Below are positions 45,811-57,389 of a stretch of 64,000 nucleotides of DNA, one piece after another (the first letter of the stretch is position 1; the number at the start of each line of letters is the position of its first letter). Both the position numbers and the translations under genes were made by a program. The stretch is from Castellaniella daejeonensis. Its GTDB lineage: Bacteria > Pseudomonadota > Gammaproteobacteria > Burkholderiales > Burkholderiaceae_B. The notes beneath the pieces were generated by a model, which saw only the letters and a program-made list of their open reading frames with translations, ran no database searches and had not been told where the DNA came from. Where the stretch lies: assembly GCF_039523555.1 (NCBI RefSeq), contig NZ_BAAAFN010000008.1, positions 62,001 through 126,000 on the forward strand. Direction: 5' to 3'.

Positions 45811-47565
45811 TCAGGTCTCCCGCACGTAGCGCCCGGGGGCGTCTTCCAGGGCCGGCCGGCCGGGGATGCCCAGGGGCGGCGGGGCCTCGGGCTCGCCCGA
45901 GCGCTCCGCCAGCCACTGCGACCAGGCGGTCCACCAGGACCCGTCGTTGACCGGGGTGGAGGCCATCCATTCGTCGGGCGGCAGGAAGGGGTCGCCGGGC
46001 TGGCGGACGCGGATGCGGTACTGGCGGCGGGGATGGCCGGGCTCGTTGACGATGCCGGCGTTGTGGCCGCCGCTGGTGAGCACGAAGCTCAGCTCGCCCG
46101 GGAAGAACTGGTGCAGCTTGTAGACCGAGCGCCAGGGGGCGACGTGGTCGGTGACGGTACCCACGGCGAACATCGGCAGCCGGATGTCGCCCACGGACAC
46201 GGGCCGCCCGCCCACCGGGTAGCGGCCGGCGCTCAGGTCGTTGTTCAGGTACAGCCGCCGCAGGTACTGCGAATGCATGCGGGCGGGCATGCGGGTGGCG
46301 TCGGCGTTCCAGGCCATCAGGTCGTTCATGGGCCGGCGCTCGCCCAGCAGGTATTCGTGGATGGCGCGCGACCAGAGCAGGTCGTAGGACCGCAGCATCT
46401 GGAAGGCGCCCGCCATCTGCTCGGCGCTGAAGTAGCCGCGCCGCCCCATCTGGGCTTCCAGCATGTGGACCTGGGCTTCGTCGATGAACAGGCCGATTTC
46501 CCCCGGTTCGCTGAAATCGACCTGGGCCGTGAACAGGCTGATGCTGGCGAGCCGCTTGTCGCCGTCGCGCGCCATGGCGGCGGCCGCGACCGCCAGCAGC
46601 GTGCCGCCCAGGCAATAGCCGGTGGCGTGGACGCGGTGCTTCGGCTGGATGCGCCCGATGGCGTCCAGGGCGGCGAAGAAACCGTCGCGCAGATAGTCGT
46701 CCATGCCCAGGTTGGCGTCCTCGTCGGTGGGATTCTTCCAGGAGATGCAGTAGACGGTGTAGCCCTGGTCGCGCAGGAAGCGGACCAGCGAATTGTGCGG
46801 CGACAGGTCCAGGATGTAGTACTTCATGATCCAGGCGGGCACCAGCAGGACCGGTTCCGGGCGCACGGTTTCCGTCGTGGGGGCGTACTGGATCAGCTCG
46901 ATCAGCCGGTTGCGCAGGACCACCTTGCCCGGGGTGACGGCCACGTCGCGCCCGACGCGGAACTTGTCCGCCCCGGCGACCGGCATCTCGGCCTGGTGGC
47001 GGACGATGTCCTCCAGCAGATAGCCGCCGCCGCGCAGCAGGTTCATCCCGCCTTCCCGGACCGTGCGGTCGAGGGCGACCGGATTGGTCCAGAGCTGGTT
47101 GCCGGGCGACATCATGTCCAGCCACTGCCGCGCCCAGAACGAGACCTGCTGCAGGTGATGCGGATCGGTGCCGTGCAGGTCGGACGTGGCTTCCTCCCAC
47201 CAGGCCTGGGTCAGCAGGAAGCCCTGGTGCAGCAGGTTGTACGGCCAGCGGCACCAGGCCGGATCGCTGAAGCGGCGGTCGGTCTCGGGCGGCGTGACGC
47301 AGACCCGCGACGGATCGCCGGACGCCCGCAGGCAGTCGTACAGATAGTGCGCCAGTTCGCCCTGGTGGCTGGCGGCCAGGCGCAGCAGTTCGGTCTGCTT
47401 GCCGGGCGAGGCCGCCAGGTGCAGGGCCCAGTCCAGCCACGCCAGGCTGAGCGAGGCGGGCGAGAGCGACGCGAAGGCGCGCGCCTGGCTGGCGTGGAAA
47501 TATTGATCGGTGGCCCGGGCGGCGGCCCGGGAATCGATGGTGCGGCCGTTGGAAGATGGTGGCAT
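45811..47565 (-). CDS. PHA synthase-family protein (second copy, PhaC2-like)
   Basis: This alpha/beta-hydrolase-fold enzyme should polymerise hydroxyacyl-CoA into polyhydroxyalkanoate. The 584 residues have the lipase-like box GYCLGG with nucleophile Cys318, the catalytic Asp473 in VTDHVAPWRS and His501 in GGHNAG, and YYILDLSPHNSLVR as in class I synthases. It differs in length and sequence from the copy at 55754. ATG 47565 follows GGGGGA. It leads the operon with the efflux pump, PhbB, MaoC-Pta and AckA. The divergent gap carries an FNR-like box and a TetR-like dyad. Confidence 0.9.
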   Translation of the reverse strand: MPPSSNGRTIDSRAAARATDQYFHASQARAFASLSPASLSLAWLDWALHLAASPGKQTELLRLAASHQGELAHYLYDCLRASGDPSRVCVTPPETDRRFSDPAWCRWPYNLLHQGFLLTQAWWEEATSDLHGTDPHHLQQVSFWARQWLDMMSPGNQLWTNPVALDRTVREGGMNLLRGGGYLLEDIVRHQAEMPVAGADKFRVGRDVAVTPGKVVLRNRLIELIQYAPTTETVRPEPVLLVPAWIMKYYILDLSPHNSLVRFLRDQGYTVYCISWKNPTDEDANLGMDDYLRDGFFAALDAIGRIQPKHRVHATGYCLGGTLLAVAAAAMARDGDKRLASISLFTAQVDFSEPGEIGLFIDEAQVHMLEAQMGRRGYFSAEQMAGAFQMLRSYDLLWSRAIHEYLLGERRPMNDLMAWNADATRMPARMHSQYLRRLYLNNDLSAGRYPVGGRPVSVGDIRLPMFAVGTVTDHVAPWRSVYKLHQFFPGELSFVLTSGGHNAGIVNEPGHPRRQYRIRVRQPGDPFLPPDEWMASTPVNDGSWWTAWSQWLAERSGEPEAPPPLGIPGRPALEDAPGRYVRET

Positions 47566-47580
47566 GGCGGTCCCCCTTAA

Positions 47581-47594
47581 CGACTTTTTAGTCG
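47581..47594. promoter_or_regulatory. Dyad CGACT-TTTT-AGTCG, candidate TetR operator
   Basis: Perfect 5-base arms with a 4-base spacer, 15 bases before the PHA synthase start and close to the divergent TetR gene. On the minus strand it overlaps where the -10 region should lie, so binding would block the operon. Confidence 0.5.
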
Positions 47595-47612
47595 ATAATT
47601 CACCAGCCAGTC

Positions 47613-47626
47613 CTGATGCAGATCAA
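47613..47626. promoter_or_regulatory. FNR/ANR-type box CTGAT-GCAG-ATCAA
   Basis: It matches the FNR consensus TTGAT-N4-ATCAA at 9 of 10 positions. It is centred about 54 bases from the PHA synthase start; activation at -41.5 would place transcription start near 47578, just before the coding region. This suggests low-oxygen induction of the phaC2-pump-pta-ackA operon. Confidence 0.55.
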
Positions 47627-47662
47627 TGGCGCCGCCGAACTTTTCTTCCAGAATCAATCGCC

Positions 47663-48370
47663 ATGCCGAACACGCCGCCCTCGAATCCGCCCGCCGCCGG
47701 CCAGCCGCCGGGCGCCGCGCCGCCTCCCGCCGGCCGCCAGCCTCGGAACCGGCGCCTGCCCGCCCACGAGCGCCGCGACCAGATCCTGGACGCGGCCCTG
47801 CACGAATTCTCGGAGCGCGGCTTCGGCGCGGCGCGGATGGACGACATCGCCGCCCGGGCCGGCCTGTCCAAGGGCGGCCTGTATGCGCATTTCGAAAGCA
47901 AGAACGCCGTGTTCCAGGCGCTGATGCAGCGCATGCTGATGCCCGACCTGCTGTTCGGGGAACGTCCGCCCCTGGCGGGGGCGCCGGCCCCCGAAGACGC
48001 GCTGGCGGCCCGGGTGGATGGTTTCCTGGATCGCGCCTATGAAAGGCTGGAAGACGATCGCTTCATCCGCACGCTGCATCTGCTGGTCGCCGAAGGGCCG
48101 CGCCTGCCCGATGCCATCGCGGGCTGGCGCGAAAGCCATCTGCGCCTGCTTCGCAGGCAGCAGGCCATGATGCGGCGCGGGGTCGAGGATGGCGCCCTGC
48201 GCGACAGCGCACTGACCGACGCGGTGCAACTGGTCCATGCCCCCATCCTGCTGGCGGCCATCCTGAAGCTGCTGCAGGACGAAGCGCATGCGCGCAGCGT
48301 TCTGCCGCGGCTGAGAGCGGCCCACCGCCGCCTGCTGCTGGACCAGCTGCGGGAGCCTGGCCCGGACTGA
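47663..48370 (+). CDS. TetR-family regulator divergent from phaC2-efflux operon
   Basis: The 235 residues start with a Pro/Ala-rich stretch (1-30), then an HTH (about 38-80: DQILDAALHEFSERGFGAARMDDIAARAGLSKGGLYAHFESKNAVFQAL) and a ligand-binding domain. Divergent placement and the dyad at 47581 suggest it represses the PHA synthase/efflux operon. Its ligand may be a pump substrate, an inference from position. ATG 47663 is preferred to earlier codons in the open frame, which would run through the promoter region. Confidence 0.9.
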   Translation: MPNTPPSNPPAAGQPPGAAPPPAGRQPRNRRLPAHERRDQILDAALHEFSERGFGAARMDDIAARAGLSKGGLYAHFESKNAVFQALMQRMLMPDLLFGERPPLAGAPAPEDALAARVDGFLDRAYERLEDDRFIRTLHLLVAEGPRLPDAIAGWRESHLRLLRRQQAMMRRGVEDGALRDSALTDAVQLVHAPILLAAILKLLQDEAHARSVLPRLRAAHRRLLLDQLREPGPD

Positions 48371-48397
48371 TCCTGTGCGCGGGCTATGCGGTGCGGC

Positions 48398-50764
<2,367 letters not shown>

Positions 50765-50878
50765 GTGTGTCGCGTAGAACCGGAACAAGCGGCGCATTTT
50801 GCCATACCCATGCCGTTGCGTCGGAATCCCTGGCGTATCATCCTGGGGTTGACCCGTATCCACGCCGCGCCCCGCATC

Positions 50879-52879
50879 ATGTTTTCCGACGATCTCGCCG
50901 AACTCTTCGGCCCCGACGGCCCGCTGGCCCGCCAGCTGCCGGGCTACGTGCCGCGCGCGGCCCAGCTGGCGCTGTCCGAGGCCATCCGCGACACCCTGGA
51001 AGAAGGCGGCGTGCTGATTGCCGAAGCCGGCACCGGCACGGGCAAGACCTGGGCCTACCTGGCCCCGGCCTTCCTGTCGGGCGGCAAAGTGCTGGTATCC
51101 ACAGGGACCCGGACCTTGCAGGACCAGCTGTTCCGCCGCGACATTCCGCGCCTGCGCGAAGCGCTGGCCCTGCCGGTCGACGTGGCGCTGCTCAAGGGGC
51201 GCGGCAACTACGTCTGCCACTACCACCTCGAACGCCTGGAACAGGACGAGCGCGCCCTGAAGTCGCGCGATGAAATGCCCCAGCTGCGCGCCATCCGCCG
51301 TTTCGTCCGGGAAAGCGACACGGGCGATCGCGCGGATCTGCCCGAGGTGCCGGAAACCGCCGACATCTGGAATCGCGTGACCTCCACCCGGGAAAACTGT
51401 CTGGGCCAGGATTGCCCGTATGTGCGCGACTGCTTTTTGCTGAAGGCGCGCCGGCATGCGCAGGAGGCCGATGTGGTGGTGGTCAACCACGCCCTGTTCA
51501 TGGCGGATCTGGCGCTGCGGGAAGAAGGCGTCACCGACCTGCTGCCCGAGACGCAGCTCGTGGTCTTCGACGAGGCGCACCAGTTGCCCGACACCGCCAC
51601 CCGTTTCCTGGGCCAGAGCCTGTCCCTGCACCAGGCGCTGGACTGCGCCCGCCAGGCCGAGGCGGCGGGCCTGGCGCATGCGCGCGAGGCCGTCCGCTGG
51701 AGCGACCTGTGCCAGGCCCTGGATGCGGCGGCCCGCGACCTGCGCCTCGTCAGCGCCCCTGTGGGCCGGCTGCCGGGCGGGCGGGCAACCTTCGAGCAGA
51801 TTCCCGAACCCGAGGCTTTCGACCAGTCCCTGGAACGGCTGGCCCAGGCGCTGGACGGATTGACCGAGTCACTGGGCACCCAGGAGGAGCGCCATCCCGA
51901 TCTGGCTGCCGCCGCCCGCACGGCCCGCACGCTGCGCGCCCGGTTGTGGCAATGGGCGCATCCTGCCCGGGGCGAACCGGAAGCCGGCGACCAGGCCGCC
52001 GTGCGCTGGATCGAGCACAGCACGCATTCCGTGCGGCTGCAGCGGGCACCCCTGTCGGTGGCGCGGATTTTTTCTGGCTTTCGGCGGCCGGGGCAGTCCT
52101 GGGTCCTGGCTTCTGCCACCCTGTCGGTCCGGGGGGATTTCCAGCATTTCCAGCGCCAGCTGGGGCTGGGGAATGCCGCGACGCGCAGCTGGGCCTCGCC
52201 CTTCGATTATCCGGCGCAGGGGCTGCTGTACGTGCCCAAGGCCTTGCCGTGGCCGAGCGACCCGGGATTCACGGATGCCTTTGCCCAGGCTTTGCTGCCG
52301 CTGGTGGATGCGTGCGCGGGCGGGGTGCTGGTGCTGTGCACCACGCTGCGGGCGGTGGATCGGGTGGCCGACGTGCTGCTGCGCGGCATGCTGTCCTCGG
52401 ATCGGCCGGTGATGCGCCAGGGCGAGGCCACGCGCGGTGTGCTGCTGGAACGTTTCCGCGCGGCCGGCAATGCCGTGCTGGTGGGCAGCACCAGTTTCTG
52501 GGAAGGCATCGATGTGCCGGGCGATGCCCTGACCCTGGTGGCGATCGACAAGCTGCCGTTCGCCCCGCCCGACGATCCGGTGCTGGAGGCGCGTCTGAAC
52601 GCCTGCCGGGCCGAGGGCGGCAATCCCTTCATGGAATACCAGTTGCCGCAGGCGGCGCTGCTGCTCAAGCAGGGCGCGGGGCGCCTGATCCGCTCGGAGA
52701 CCGATTGGGGGGTTCTGGTGGTGGGCGACGGGCGCCTGGTGGACAAGCCCTACGGGCGGCTGCTGTGGCAGGGACTGCCGCCTTTTGCCCGTACCCGGGA
52801 TGTCGATGTGGCCCTGGATTTCCTGGGCCACCCGCCCGGCCGGGCCGAGCCGGCCGCGCAGGATGCCGCGAGGGCCTGA
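50879..52879 (+). CDS. ATP-dependent DNA helicase, DinG/YoaA (XPD-like) family
   Basis: This superfamily 2 Fe-S helicase is involved in DNA repair or replication restart. The 666 residues have Walker A EAGTGTGK at 50-57, four Fe-S cysteines (Cys113, 174, 179, 185) in YVCHYH and NCLGQDCPYVRDCF, the DEAH box at 231-234, and motifs V/VI near GSTSFWEGIDVPGD and QGAGRLIRSETDWG. Size and cysteines fit YoaA rather than the longer E. coli DinG. ATG 50879 begins the family's conserved N-terminus; the open frame further upstream is antisense to tex. Confidence 0.92.
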   Translation: MFSDDLAELFGPDGPLARQLPGYVPRAAQLALSEAIRDTLEEGGVLIAEAGTGTGKTWAYLAPAFLSGGKVLVSTGTRTLQDQLFRRDIPRLREALALPVDVALLKGRGNYVCHYHLERLEQDERALKSRDEMPQLRAIRRFVRESDTGDRADLPEVPETADIWNRVTSTRENCLGQDCPYVRDCFLLKARRHAQEADVVVVNHALFMADLALREEGVTDLLPETQLVVFDEAHQLPDTATRFLGQSLSLHQALDCARQAEAAGLAHAREAVRWSDLCQALDAAARDLRLVSAPVGRLPGGRATFEQIPEPEAFDQSLERLAQALDGLTESLGTQEERHPDLAAAARTARTLRARLWQWAHPARGEPEAGDQAAVRWIEHSTHSVRLQRAPLSVARIFSGFRRPGQSWVLASATLSVRGDFQHFQRQLGLGNAATRSWASPFDYPAQGLLYVPKALPWPSDPGFTDAFAQALLPLVDACAGGVLVLCTTLRAVDRVADVLLRGMLSSDRPVMRQGEATRGVLLERFRAAGNAVLVGSTSFWEGIDVPGDALTLVAIDKLPFAPPDDPVLEARLNACRAEGGNPFMEYQLPQAALLLKQGAGRLIRSETDWGVLVVGDGRLVDKPYGRLLWQGLPPFARTRDVDVALDFLGHPPGRAEPAAQDAARA

Positions 52880-52897
52880 CCGGAGATCGGGCCGGCC

Positions 52898-53737
52898 TCA
52901 GAACCAGTTGACGGGGTTCCAGTAGTTGACCGGTTCGTCCAGGCCCTGCTCGTAGTACTTGCTGTTGGGGAAGTTCTTGTCGAGCACCCGCTTGGCGTCG
53001 TCGCGCAGTTCGGGCAGGTTCAGCTTGTCGTAGCTGAGCATCATCAGGTAGAGCGCCTTTTCCGCGCTGGGCACGCCTGCAAAATCGGTGACCACGGTCT
53101 GGGCGCGGTTGGCCGCCGCCACGTAGGCGCCACGCTCGTAGTAATACTGGGCGATGTGGACTTCGTTGTCGGCGATGGTGTTGACCAGCCAGGCGGCGCG
53201 CTTGCGGGCGTCGGGGGTGTAGCGGCTGTCGGGATAGCGCCGGATCAGCTCATTGAAGGCTTCGTAGGATTCGCGCAGACCCTTGGGATCGCGTTCGCTG
53301 GGATCCTGGCGCGTGAAGTTCGACAGGATGGCGCTGGGGGGCGTGAAGGTGATCATGCCCTTCAGGTACAGCATGTAGTCCGTGCCGGGATGGTTCGGAT
53401 ACTGCTGCATGAAGCGGTCGATCGCGGCCTTGGCCTGCTCGGGTTCTTCGTCCTTCCAGTTCACATAGGCCTGGTCGATCAGGGATTGCTGCGCGTAGAT
53501 GCCGAAGGGATAGCGGGCTTCCAGGGCTTCCAGGTTCTTGCGGGCGTCGGACCAGTTGCCCGAGCTGATGTCGGAACGCGCCTGGCTGTAGAGGCGCTCC
53601 GCGCTCCAGCCGGCGGTCGGGTCGACGTTGCCCTTGGTCGAGCTGCAGCCTGCCGCCAGGGCCATGCACAGGCATGCCAGGACCAGCCGGATGCGGGTTG
53701 ACAGGACTTTCGGGGAAACAGGGGCATGCGCGGCCAC
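52898..53737 (-). CDS. bamD: Outer-membrane assembly lipoprotein BamD
   Basis: BamD is an essential part of the BAM complex that inserts beta-barrel proteins. The 279 residues have a lipoprotein signal peptide with lipobox AAGC (Cys31) and TPR-like repeats (AERLYSQARSDISSGNWSDARKNLEALEARYPFGIYAQQS; YEAFNELIRRYPDSRYTPDARKR), the ComL/BamD pattern. It is divergent from rluD, the common arrangement in betaproteobacteria. Length is normal. Confidence 0.94.
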   Translation of the reverse strand: MAAHAPVSPKVLSTRIRLVLACLCMALAAGCSSTKGNVDPTAGWSAERLYSQARSDISSGNWSDARKNLEALEARYPFGIYAQQSLIDQAYVNWKDEEPEQAKAAIDRFMQQYPNHPGTDYMLYLKGMITFTPPSAILSNFTRQDPSERDPKGLRESYEAFNELIRRYPDSRYTPDARKRAAWLVNTIADNEVHIAQYYYERGAYVAAANRAQTVVTDFAGVPSAEKALYLMMLSYDKLNLPELRDDAKRVLDKNFPNSKYYEQGLDEPVNYWNPVNWF

Positions 53738-53792
53738 GGGGCATCCTTGGTCAAGGTGTTAGCATTGTCGGCAGATTATATGATTTGTCGCC

Positions 53793-54770
53793 ATGCCGTA
53801 CACGGATATCGCCACCGAAGACACCGGCCCCGATGCGCCCGAGGTTTTCCATCTGCCCCTGGACATCCTGCCGGACCGGCTGGACAAGACCCTGGCCCGC
53901 CTGATGCCGCGGCATTCGCGCAGCCGCCTGCAGTCCTGGATCGAGGATGGGCACGTCGAAGTCGACGGCGCCATCGCCAAGGTGCGCACCCGGGTGGGAC
54001 CGGGGGCGCTCATCCGGGTGTGGCCCCAGCAGGCGCCTGAAGACCTGGCCTTCGTGCCCGAGGACGTCGACTTTCGCGTCGTGGCCGATGCGCCGGAATG
54101 GATCGTGGTGGACAAGCCCGCCGGCCTGGTGACGCATCCGGGGGCGGGCAACTGGCACGGCACGCTGCTCAACGGCCTGTTGTTCCGCTACCCCGAACTG
54201 GCCCGCGTGGCCCGCGCCGGCATCGTCCACAGGCTGGACAAGGATACTTCCGGCCTGCTGGTCGTGGCCCGCACGGAGACCGCCCAGACCCAGCTCGTGC
54301 GCCAGCTGCAGGCCCGCACGGTCAAGCGCGAATACTGCGCGCTGGTGCATGGCGCATTGTCGGGGCGGGGCACGGTGGACGCGCCCATCGGCCGCGACGC
54401 CCGGGTGCCGGTGCGCATGAGCGCCGACCGTCCGGTGGCGTCCAAGCCGGCCGTCACGCACTATGAGTCCCTGGGAGTGGGGCATTGCGGCGGAATCACC
54501 GTGTCCCGCGTGCTGTGCCGCCTGGAAACGGGCCGCACGCATCAGATCCGTGTCCACATGGCCCGCCTGAGGCACCCCCTGCTGGGCGACACCCTGTATG
54601 GCGGACGGCTCGAGGCCGGCGCAGGCCGCCAGATGCTGCATGCGCGCGCCCTGGGCTTCGATGATCCCGTCAGCGGCCGGCCTTGTGCCTTCACGGCAGA
54701 GCCGCCGGACGATTTCCGCCGTGTGCTCGACGGCATTCTCTGGGAAGACGATGGCGGCGATCGAGCTTGA
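53793..54770 (+). CDS. rluD: 23S rRNA pseudouridine synthase RluD
   Basis: The enzyme makes pseudouridines in helix 69 of 23S rRNA. The 325 residues contain an S4 RNA-binding domain (about 25-90, LDKTLARLMPRHSRSRLQSWIEDGHVEVDG) and the synthase domain with catalytic Asp149 in GIVHRLDKDTSGLLVVAR, followed by ETGRTHQIRVHM. Divergent from bamD and overlapping pgeF by 20 bases, the classical bamD-rluD-pgeF order. Confidence 0.95.
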   Translation: MPYTDIATEDTGPDAPEVFHLPLDILPDRLDKTLARLMPRHSRSRLQSWIEDGHVEVDGAIAKVRTRVGPGALIRVWPQQAPEDLAFVPEDVDFRVVADAPEWIVVDKPAGLVTHPGAGNWHGTLLNGLLFRYPELARVARAGIVHRLDKDTSGLLVVARTETAQTQLVRQLQARTVKREYCALVHGALSGRGTVDAPIGRDARVPVRMSADRPVASKPAVTHYESLGVGHCGGITVSRVLCRLETGRTHQIRVHMARLRHPLLGDTLYGGRLEAGAGRQMLHARALGFDDPVSGRPCAFTAEPPDDFRRVLDGILWEDDGGDRA

Positions 54771-55560
54771 ACCGGCCCCGGGGCTGCATGGCGTGACAGG
54801 CGAGCCCTGGCCCGGCGTGCGTTATTTCTCGACCTGGCGTCAGGGGGGCGTCAGCCAGGCGCCCATGGACAGCCTGAACCTGGGGACGCACGTCGGTGAC
54901 GATCCGGCGGCCGTGCGGGAAAACCGCATGCGCCTGAGGCGCGCCTTGCCGGACGAGCCGGTCTGGCTCGAGCAGGTGCATGGCACGGCCGTCTTCGATG
55001 CCGATACCATCATCGGCGGCGCTGTGCCGCCGGCCCGCGACGCGGCGCAGACCGCGTTCCCGCCGGCGCCCCGTGCCGACGCCGCCGTCACGACCCGGCG
55101 CGGCCGGCCGCTGGCGATCATGACCGCCGACTGCCTGCCTGTCGTGCTGTCCGACGAATCCGGCACCGTGCTGGGCGTGGCCCACGCGGGCTGGCGCGGC
55201 CTGGCGGCCGGCGTGCTGGAAAATACACTGGACGAATTGCGCCGCCGGGCGCCGGATGCGCACGGCTGGCGTGCCTGGATCGGTCCCGGCATCGGGCCGC
55301 GGGCCTTCCAGGTCGGCGCCGAAGTGCGCGAGGCCTTCCTGGATCGGGATGCGGCGTTGGCGGAATGCTTCCTTTTCCAGCCCGGCAGCGGCCGCTGGCT
55401 GGCCGACCTGGCGGGCCTGGCGCGTGCCCGGCTGAGCCGGGCCGGGATCGGCCGGGTGGAAGAGAGCGGGGAATGCACCTGGACTCGGGCGGACCGGTAT
55501 TTTTCCCATCGGCGAGATCCCGGGTCGGGGCGCCAGGCGACTCTGGCATGGCTGGAATGA
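54751..55560 (+). CDS. pgeF: Polyphenol oxidase/laccase-domain protein PgeF (YfiH)
   Basis: This DUF152 family protein corrects misincorporated residues in peptidoglycan precursors in E. coli and has been called a multi-copper polyphenol oxidase; it acts in the cytoplasm. The 269 residues show WLEQVHGTAVFDAD, TADCLPVVL and VAHAGWRGLAAGVLE, holding the metal-binding His/Cys residues. ATG 54751 overlaps the end of rluD by 20 bases, so translation is coupled. An insertion (PPARDAAQTAFPPAPRADA) precedes the TTRRGRPLAIMTADC segment. Confidence 0.92.
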   Translation: MAAIELEPAPGLHGVTGEPWPGVRYFSTWRQGGVSQAPMDSLNLGTHVGDDPAAVRENRMRLRRALPDEPVWLEQVHGTAVFDADTIIGGAVPPARDAAQTAFPPAPRADAAVTTRRGRPLAIMTADCLPVVLSDESGTVLGVAHAGWRGLAAGVLENTLDELRRRAPDAHGWRAWIGPGIGPRAFQVGAEVREAFLDRDAALAECFLFQPGSGRWLADLAGLARARLSRAGIGRVEESGECTWTRADRYFSHRRDPGSGRQATLAWLE

Positions 55561-55668
55561 CCGCGCCCGCGTGTCGCACCGGTCCCCGTCCCGGCCCGCT
55601 TGGGCTGCATGCGGGCTTTGGTATGTTTCGCCGGCATGCGCTTTATTCAAGCTAGCGACTTACCCGAA

Positions 55669-55696
55669 TTGACGCAATTTGCCACTATGACAGAAT
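55669..55696 (+). promoter_or_regulatory. Candidate promoter of phaC-phbB-phaR
   Basis: TTGACG (55669-55674, 5/6 match) and CAGAAT (55691-55696, 4/6 match) with 16-base spacing lie about 60 bases before phaC. The 193-base gap before it holds no gene. Confidence 0.4.
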
Positions 55697-55753
55697 AGTC
55701 GAGCAAAAGATGCCGGGTCGTTTCGGGGTCTTGGCGGCACAAGGGATGGTGGA

Positions 55754-57376
55754 ATGACTGATCGGAATTCTTCGCAAAGATGGGCGCCGCCCGGAGTCGC
55801 GCCCGCCCGTCTGGCGACCATTCAGTCCGATTTCATCCAGGCCTGGCAGTCGCTTCTGCAGCAGTCCCGGCAGGGCACGCTCACGCCGCCAGCCGATCGC
55901 CGCTTCTCGTCCGAAGCCTGGGCCGGCAACCCCCAGGCGCTTTTCGCGGCGCATGCCTACCTCATCGTGGCCGATGCCATGCAGCGCCTGGCGCAGGCCG
56001 CCGATCTGGAAAACGCGGCCCGGGAACGTCTGTGCTTCTCGGTCATGCAGTGGGTGGAAGCCGCTGCGCCGTCCAATTTCCTCGCCTCCAATCCCGACGC
56101 CCTGAAGGCCCTGGTCGACAGCGGCGGCGAATCCCTGCACAAGGGGCTGGCGAACCTGCTGCGCGACCTGATGCGGGGGCGCATCACGCAGACCGACGAG
56201 TCGGCCTTCGTTCCTGGAGAAAACCTGGCCATCACCCCCGGGTCGGTGATCTACGAAAACGCCCTGATGCAGCTCATCCAGTACCGGCCCCAGACGGCAA
56301 AGGTCCGGCGGCTGCCGCTGCTGATGGTGCCGCCCTGCATCAACAAGTACTACATCCTCGATCTGCAGCCGGCCAATTCCCTCGTGCGGCATGCCGTGCA
56401 GGCCGGCTTCGAGGTCTTCATGGTGTCGTGGCGCAATCCGCTGCCGCAGGACCAGGACGGCGTCGAAGGCAAGACCTGGGACGACTACGTCGAGGACGGC
56501 GTGCTGCGGGCCATCGGGGTCGTCCGCGAAGTGACGCGCCAGCCCCGGATCAACGCCCTGGGTTTCTGCGTCGGCGGCACGCTGCTCGCCAGCGCCCTGG
56601 CCGTGGCGCGCGCCCGGCACGAAGACCCGGTGGCGGCGCTGACCCTGCTGACGACCTTCCTGGATTTCAGCGAAACCGGCATGCTCGACGTCTTCGTCGA
56701 CGAACAGCATGCCCGTGCGCGCGAGCAGTTGCTGGGCGCCGGCGGCCTGATGACGGCGCGCGAGCTGTCCACCACCTTCTCGTTCCTGCGGCCCTCGGAA
56801 CTGGTGTGGAACTACGTCGGCTCGAACTACCTGATGGGCGAATCGCCCCGGCCCTTCGACCTGCTGGCCTGGAACGCCGACGGCACCAACCTGCCGGGGC
56901 CGTTCTTCACCTGGTATTTCCGCAATACCTACCTGGAGAACCGCCTGCAGACCGGCCAGCTGCGCATCTGCGGCGTGCCGGCGGACTTGCGCGCCCTGGA
57001 CATGCCGGCCTATCTTTACGCCTCGCGCGAGGACCACATCGTGCCCTGGGCGTCGGCCTATGCATCGACGCGGTTGTTGCGCGGTCCGTTGCGCTTCGTG
57101 CTGGGCGAATCGGGCCACATTGCAGGCGTCGTCAACCCGCCCGAACGCGGTCGCCGGGGCTACTGGTCCTGGAACCGTGGCGGCGAGCTGCCGGGCGATC
57201 CGGACACCTGGCTGGACCAGGCGGAGCACGCCCGCGGCAGTTGGTGGCCCGATTGGCTCGACTGGCTGGCCGGCCATTCCGGTGAATGGCGGCCCGCGCG
57301 CCGCAGCCCCGGCAATCGGAAATATCCCTCCATAGAACCCGCACCCGGGCGCTATGTCAAAGTCAAGGCAGTCTGA
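55754..57376 (+). CDS. phaC: Class I poly(3-hydroxybutyrate) synthase
   Basis: This enzyme polymerises (R)-3-hydroxybutyryl-CoA at the granule surface. The 540 residues show the nucleophile Cys272 in GFCVGG, Asp427 in SREDHIVPW and His455 in GESGHIAGV, plus the substrate-pocket segment PPCINKYYILDLQPANSLVR. Length is normal for class I (about 560-590), slightly short at the N-terminus. ATG 55754 has GGTGGA upstream. It forms an operon with phbB and phaR; a beta-ketothiolase gene is not in the window. Confidence 0.95.
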   Translation: MTDRNSSQRWAPPGVAPARLATIQSDFIQAWQSLLQQSRQGTLTPPADRRFSSEAWAGNPQALFAAHAYLIVADAMQRLAQAADLENAARERLCFSVMQWVEAAAPSNFLASNPDALKALVDSGGESLHKGLANLLRDLMRGRITQTDESAFVPGENLAITPGSVIYENALMQLIQYRPQTAKVRRLPLLMVPPCINKYYILDLQPANSLVRHAVQAGFEVFMVSWRNPLPQDQDGVEGKTWDDYVEDGVLRAIGVVREVTRQPRINALGFCVGGTLLASALAVARARHEDPVAALTLLTTFLDFSETGMLDVFVDEQHARAREQLLGAGGLMTARELSTTFSFLRPSELVWNYVGSNYLMGESPRPFDLLAWNADGTNLPGPFFTWYFRNTYLENRLQTGQLRICGVPADLRALDMPAYLYASREDHIVPWASAYASTRLLRGPLRFVLGESGHIAGVVNPPERGRRGYWSWNRGGELPGDPDTWLDQAEHARGSWWPDWLDWLAGHSGEWRPARRSPGNRKYPSIEPAPGRYVKVKAV

Positions 57377-57389
57377 AAAGGAGAACACC

